In this document: positions 61,949 through 64,000 of the stretch, piece by piece
How the letters are laid out: each line of letters begins with the position of its first letter
Numbering within the stretch: position 1 is the stretch's first letter
NCBI GenBank assembly: GCA_902776665.1
Contig: CACYQZ010000007.1
Span: 17,711-81,710 of the forward strand
Source of the DNA: an uncultured Prevotellaceae bacterium
GTDB taxonomy: Bacteria > Bacteroidota > Bacteroidia > Bacteroidales > Bacteroidaceae
Direction: 5' to 3'
Length of the DNA: 64,000 nucleotides
Program-made: the position numbers and the translations under genes
The notes under the pieces: generated by a model
Seen by the model: the letters and a program-made list of their open reading frames with translations, nothing else
What the model was told of the DNA's origin: nothing
Database searches by the model: none

Positions 61949-61979
61949 GAATGAGGAACTCTTTTCGAGCTCCTCATTC
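61949..61979 (-). promoter_or_regulatory. Stable hairpin in the rimP leader
   Basis: Stem GAATGAGGAGCTC / GAGTTCCTCATTC (13 bp, one G-T) with a GAAAA-type loop, ~26 bp before the rimP start. No T run follows, so it is unlikely to be a simple terminator; it lies within the predicted 5' leader. Confidence 0.6.
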
Positions 61980-61991
61980 CACTGAACGCTG

Positions 61992-62023
61992 CAAAATTAC
62001 AACATTTTTCTGTATCCCACAAG
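61992..62023 (-). promoter_or_regulatory. Promoter of rimP-nusA-infB-suf operon
   Basis: Minus strand CTTG (62023-62020), 20-bp spacer, TAATTTTG (61999-61992), ~70 bp before rimP. Confidence 0.6.
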
Positions 62024-62055
62024 TTTTTTGCCTATTTTTTTCTCTTTTGACTCCT

Positions 62056-62098
62056 GCGCCTGCCCATTTTGAAGTTTTTTTGACGAGGGGGCAGGCGC
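62056..62098. repeat. 10-bp inverted repeat downstream of ftsZ
   Basis: GCGCCTGCCC (62056-62065) and GGGCAGGCGC (62089-62098), 23 bp apart, 27 bp after the ftsZ stop. No T run follows on the minus strand; could be a weak terminator or an RNA-stability structure. Confidence 0.45.
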
Positions 62099-62124
62099 GT
62101 CCGCTATGTGACTTGAGAAAATGA

Positions 62125-63456
62125 TCATGCAAATGAGATGAGACCCTGCACGGCCTCGGGCTCCTCGCGCTTCTCAGCAGTTTTGATTCCTGCCGTTTGG
62201 TTGCGGATGTCTTCGAGTTGCTGGCGCGTGCGCTTGCTGGTGGGTGTGTTTTCGACGGCGATGATGATGTCTTCGTTGTCGAGGTCTTCGGGACGGAACA
62301 GGAAGATGTGCGGACGACGCTTGTACTGCGTGTTGTTGCCGTCCTTGCCGTAGAATCGTCCGCGACGCTCCTCGCGCTCGGCGGCTTTCTCGTCTTCCTT
62401 GGCCTTGCGCTCGGCATCTTCGATGCTGTGCTTATGGAAATGACTGCCCATGCCATCGACATCCTCGATGCCGAAACCAGTGGCGAGAATGGTGACTTTC
62501 ACCTTGTCGCCGAGGTTCCGATCGACGGCCAAGCCCCATTTCAGCTCGAAATCGTCGCCGAATTTGGCCATGAAGTCGTTCACGTCGTTCATTTCGTCCA
62601 TCGTCAGACCGGGTTTCTCGTTTTCGCTGGCGAAAGAAATCGACAGCAGGATTTTCTTCGAGTTGAACACGTCGTTGTTGTTGAGCAGCGGCGAGTTGAG
62701 GGCGTCTTCGATGGCTTTCTTGACGCGACCTTCGCCCTCGCCGAAACCGGTGGACATGATGGCGACGCCACCGTCTTTCAACACAGTTTTCACATCGTTG
62801 AAGTCGAGGTTGATGAGGCCGTGAACGGTGATGATCTCGGCAATCGACTTGGCAGCCACGGAGAGCGTGTCGTCGGCTTTGCCGAAGGCATCGAGCACGG
62901 TGAGGTCGGGATAGATTTCGCGCAGGCGCTCGTTGTTGATGACGAGCAGGGCATCGACGTGCTTCGACATTTCCTCAACGCCGTCGAGGGCCTGGTCGAT
63001 TTTCTTAGGGCCTTCGAAGCGGAAGGGAATGGTGACGATGCCAACGGTGAGGATGCCGAGGTCTTTCGACACTTCGGCAATCACGGGAGCAGCTCCCGTG
63101 CCGGTGCCACCGCCCATGCCGGCAGTGATGAAGGCCATGCGCGTGCCGTCGGAGAGCATGTTGCGGATGTCGTCGAGGCTTTCCTGGGCTGCCTGGCGGG
63201 CTTTCTCGGGCTTATTGCCGGCACCGAGTCCCTCCTTGCCCAGCTGGAGATGTACGGGCACGGGCGAGTCGTTGAGTGCCTGGTTGTCGGTGTTGCAGAG
63301 CACGAAGGTGACGTCGTGGATGCCTTCGCGGAACATGTGGTTGACGGCATTGCCACCGCCACCGCCTACGCCGATGACTTTGATGATGCTCTTGTCCTGT
63401 TCGGGATCATCGAAATCGATGATGTTGGGGCTGTTGATATCTGAAAGGTCTAACAT
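62125..63456 (-). CDS. ftsZ: Cell-division GTPase FtsZ
   Basis: 443 residues. Polymerises into the division ring. KVIGVGGGGGNAVNHMFREG (N-terminal nucleotide loop), the tubulin signature GMGGGTGTGAAPVIAEVSKD, and NLDFNDVKTVLKDGG (T7 region). The C-terminal ~120 residues form a long charged linker and end VQGLISFA, without an obvious E. coli-like conserved terminal peptide. Directly follows ftsA. Confidence 0.97.
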   Translation of the reverse strand: MLDLSDINSPNIIDFDDPEQDKSIIKVIGVGGGGGNAVNHMFREGIHDVTFVLCNTDNQALNDSPVPVHLQLGKEGLGAGNKPEKARQAAQESLDDIRNMLSDGTRMAFITAGMGGGTGTGAAPVIAEVSKDLGILTVGIVTIPFRFEGPKKIDQALDGVEEMSKHVDALLVINNERLREIYPDLTVLDAFGKADDTLSVAAKSIAEIITVHGLINLDFNDVKTVLKDGGVAIMSTGFGEGEGRVKKAIEDALNSPLLNNNDVFNSKKILLSISFASENEKPGLTMDEMNDVNDFMAKFGDDFELKWGLAVDRNLGDKVKVTILATGFGIEDVDGMGSHFHKHSIEDAERKAKEDEKAAEREERRGRFYGKDGNNTQYKRRPHIFLFRPEDLDNEDIIIAVENTPTSKRTRQQLEDIRNQTAGIKTAEKREEPEAVQGLISFA

Positions 63457-63458
63457 AT

Positions 63459-63503
63459 GATTTACGATTTACTGGATTTACGATTTACTGGATTACGATT
63501 GCG
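63459..63503. repeat. Low-complexity ftsA-ftsZ gap
   Basis: Repeats of GATTTACGATTTACTG (two full copies and a partial one) fill most of the 62-bp gap. Related in style to the 7/8-bp repeats elsewhere in the window. Confidence 0.5.
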
Positions 63504-63518
63504 GATAGATAAGAAGGG

Positions 63519-64000
63519 TTATTCTTCCTCCTTGATGATAGTCTCGCCAAAGTTCTTCATTCCACGGAAGAGTTTGTTCCACCAGCTGTTCTCGCGCTTC
63601 TCACGGCGCAGTCGCTCAGTCTCTTCGGCTTCCTTGCGGCGCTGCTCGGCCTCCTCGGCTTCGCGCTTCAGACGGGCTTCTTCCTCGACTTTCTTCTTTT
63701 CTTCCTCAGTCTGCACGATGCCCTTGCCCGATATTTCGGTGATGGGACGGGCGTTCTTGTGCTGCACGTCGCCAGCGGGAGCGGTGCCGTCGGTGGTCGT
63801 GCTACCGCCGAAGAGGTCGCCGGTGATTTCTTCGCCTGCGCAGTTCATGTCGCCCTTCTCCAGAAGTCCGAGCACAGTGTTCATCATGCCGTTGTGAGCC
63901 GTAATCTCAGCCTGGTTGGCATGGACGGTGGTGGTGATGAAGCGTGCCACGCGAATCTTGTCGATGTGGGTGTGGTTGCGGAAGGCGCGCTCAATATTGC
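63519..64000 (-). CDS. ftsA: Cell-division protein FtsA, C-terminal part (start outside window)
   Basis: The frame is open to the window end, so only ~159 C-terminal residues are present; the GTG at 63950 is internal. The segment NIERAFRNHTHIDKIRVARF continuing into ITTTVHANQAEITAHNGMMN fits the end of the FtsA actin-like fold. A Glu/Lys/Arg-rich coiled coil (~EEEKKKVEEEARLKREAEEA) follows, then a terminal amphipathic helix (SWWNKLFRGMKNFGETI), the membrane-targeting end. Position before ftsZ supports the call. Confidence 0.88.
   Translation of the reverse strand, partial: NIERAFRNHTHIDKIRVARFITTTVHANQAEITAHNGMMNTVLGLLEKGDMNCAGEEITGDLFGGSTTTDGTAPAGDVQHKNARPITEISGKGIVQTEEEKKKVEEEARLKREAEEAEQRRKEAEETERLRREKRENSWWNKLFRGMKNFGETIIKEEE

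Overview
The window looks like a chromosomal segment of a Bacteroidales bacterium, most likely Prevotellaceae (inference from gene content; no 16S is present). The evidence is three SusC/SusD outer-membrane pairs plus a fourth truncated SusC with its SusD, many lipoproteins, a CotH-family protein with a type IX-like C-terminal tail, Bacteroidetes-type promoters (TTTG, 19-20 bp, TAnnTTTG) and a Bacteroidetes-style suf operon. No tRNA, rRNA or CRISPR array was seen.

Layout. 1-13.6 kb (+): a nutrient-uptake locus, susC (cut by the window edge)-susD-two fasciclin-domain lipoproteins-susC-susD, closed by a strong terminator. 13.7-20.3 kb: an ornithine/carbamoyl-phosphate metabolic block, with pruA (-), then pyrB-pyrI-ornithine carbamoyltransferase-carbamate kinase (+), then ornithine aminotransferase (-). 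20.5-31.1 kb: CotH-family exported protein, argS, a DUF559-RNase H fusion created by a small hairpin-ended cassette, ribD (-), prmC-recX-comF (+), an O-methyltransferase and aroQ (-), xerD-like recombinase (+), PAP2 phosphatase (-).

31.7-46.5 kb is the most striking part. Two SusC/SusD loci point away from each other (lipoprotein-susD-susC on -, susC-susD on +). Between them lies a 2.75-kb segment bounded by a 16-bp inverted repeat with a 5-bp asymmetric core. It carries a tyrosine recombinase, a DUF4143-type AAA ATPase and a promoter that now points only at the right-hand susC. The two susC genes also share about 150 bp of nearly identical leader and signal-peptide DNA in inverted orientation. 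I read this as an ON/OFF promoter-inversion switch that selects which outer-membrane importer is made. A second DUF4143 ATPase closes the region. Both ATPase genes carry three 23-bp direct repeats at or beside their promoter.

46.7-49.8 kb (+): nitroreductase, zinc-ribbon/flavin-binding protein, a possible acetyltransferase remnant, MerR regulator, a HEAT-like protein. 49.8-64 kb (-): a conserved housekeeping block read as ftsA (partial)-ftsZ, then rimP-nusA-infB-sufB-(small secreted protein)-sufC-sufD-GH89 alpha-N-acetylglucosaminidase-sufS, with very short gaps or overlaps.

A second theme is low-complexity DNA with a 7- or 8-bp period. It occurs between genes and, unusually, inside prmC, ribD, argS and lipoprotein signal peptides.
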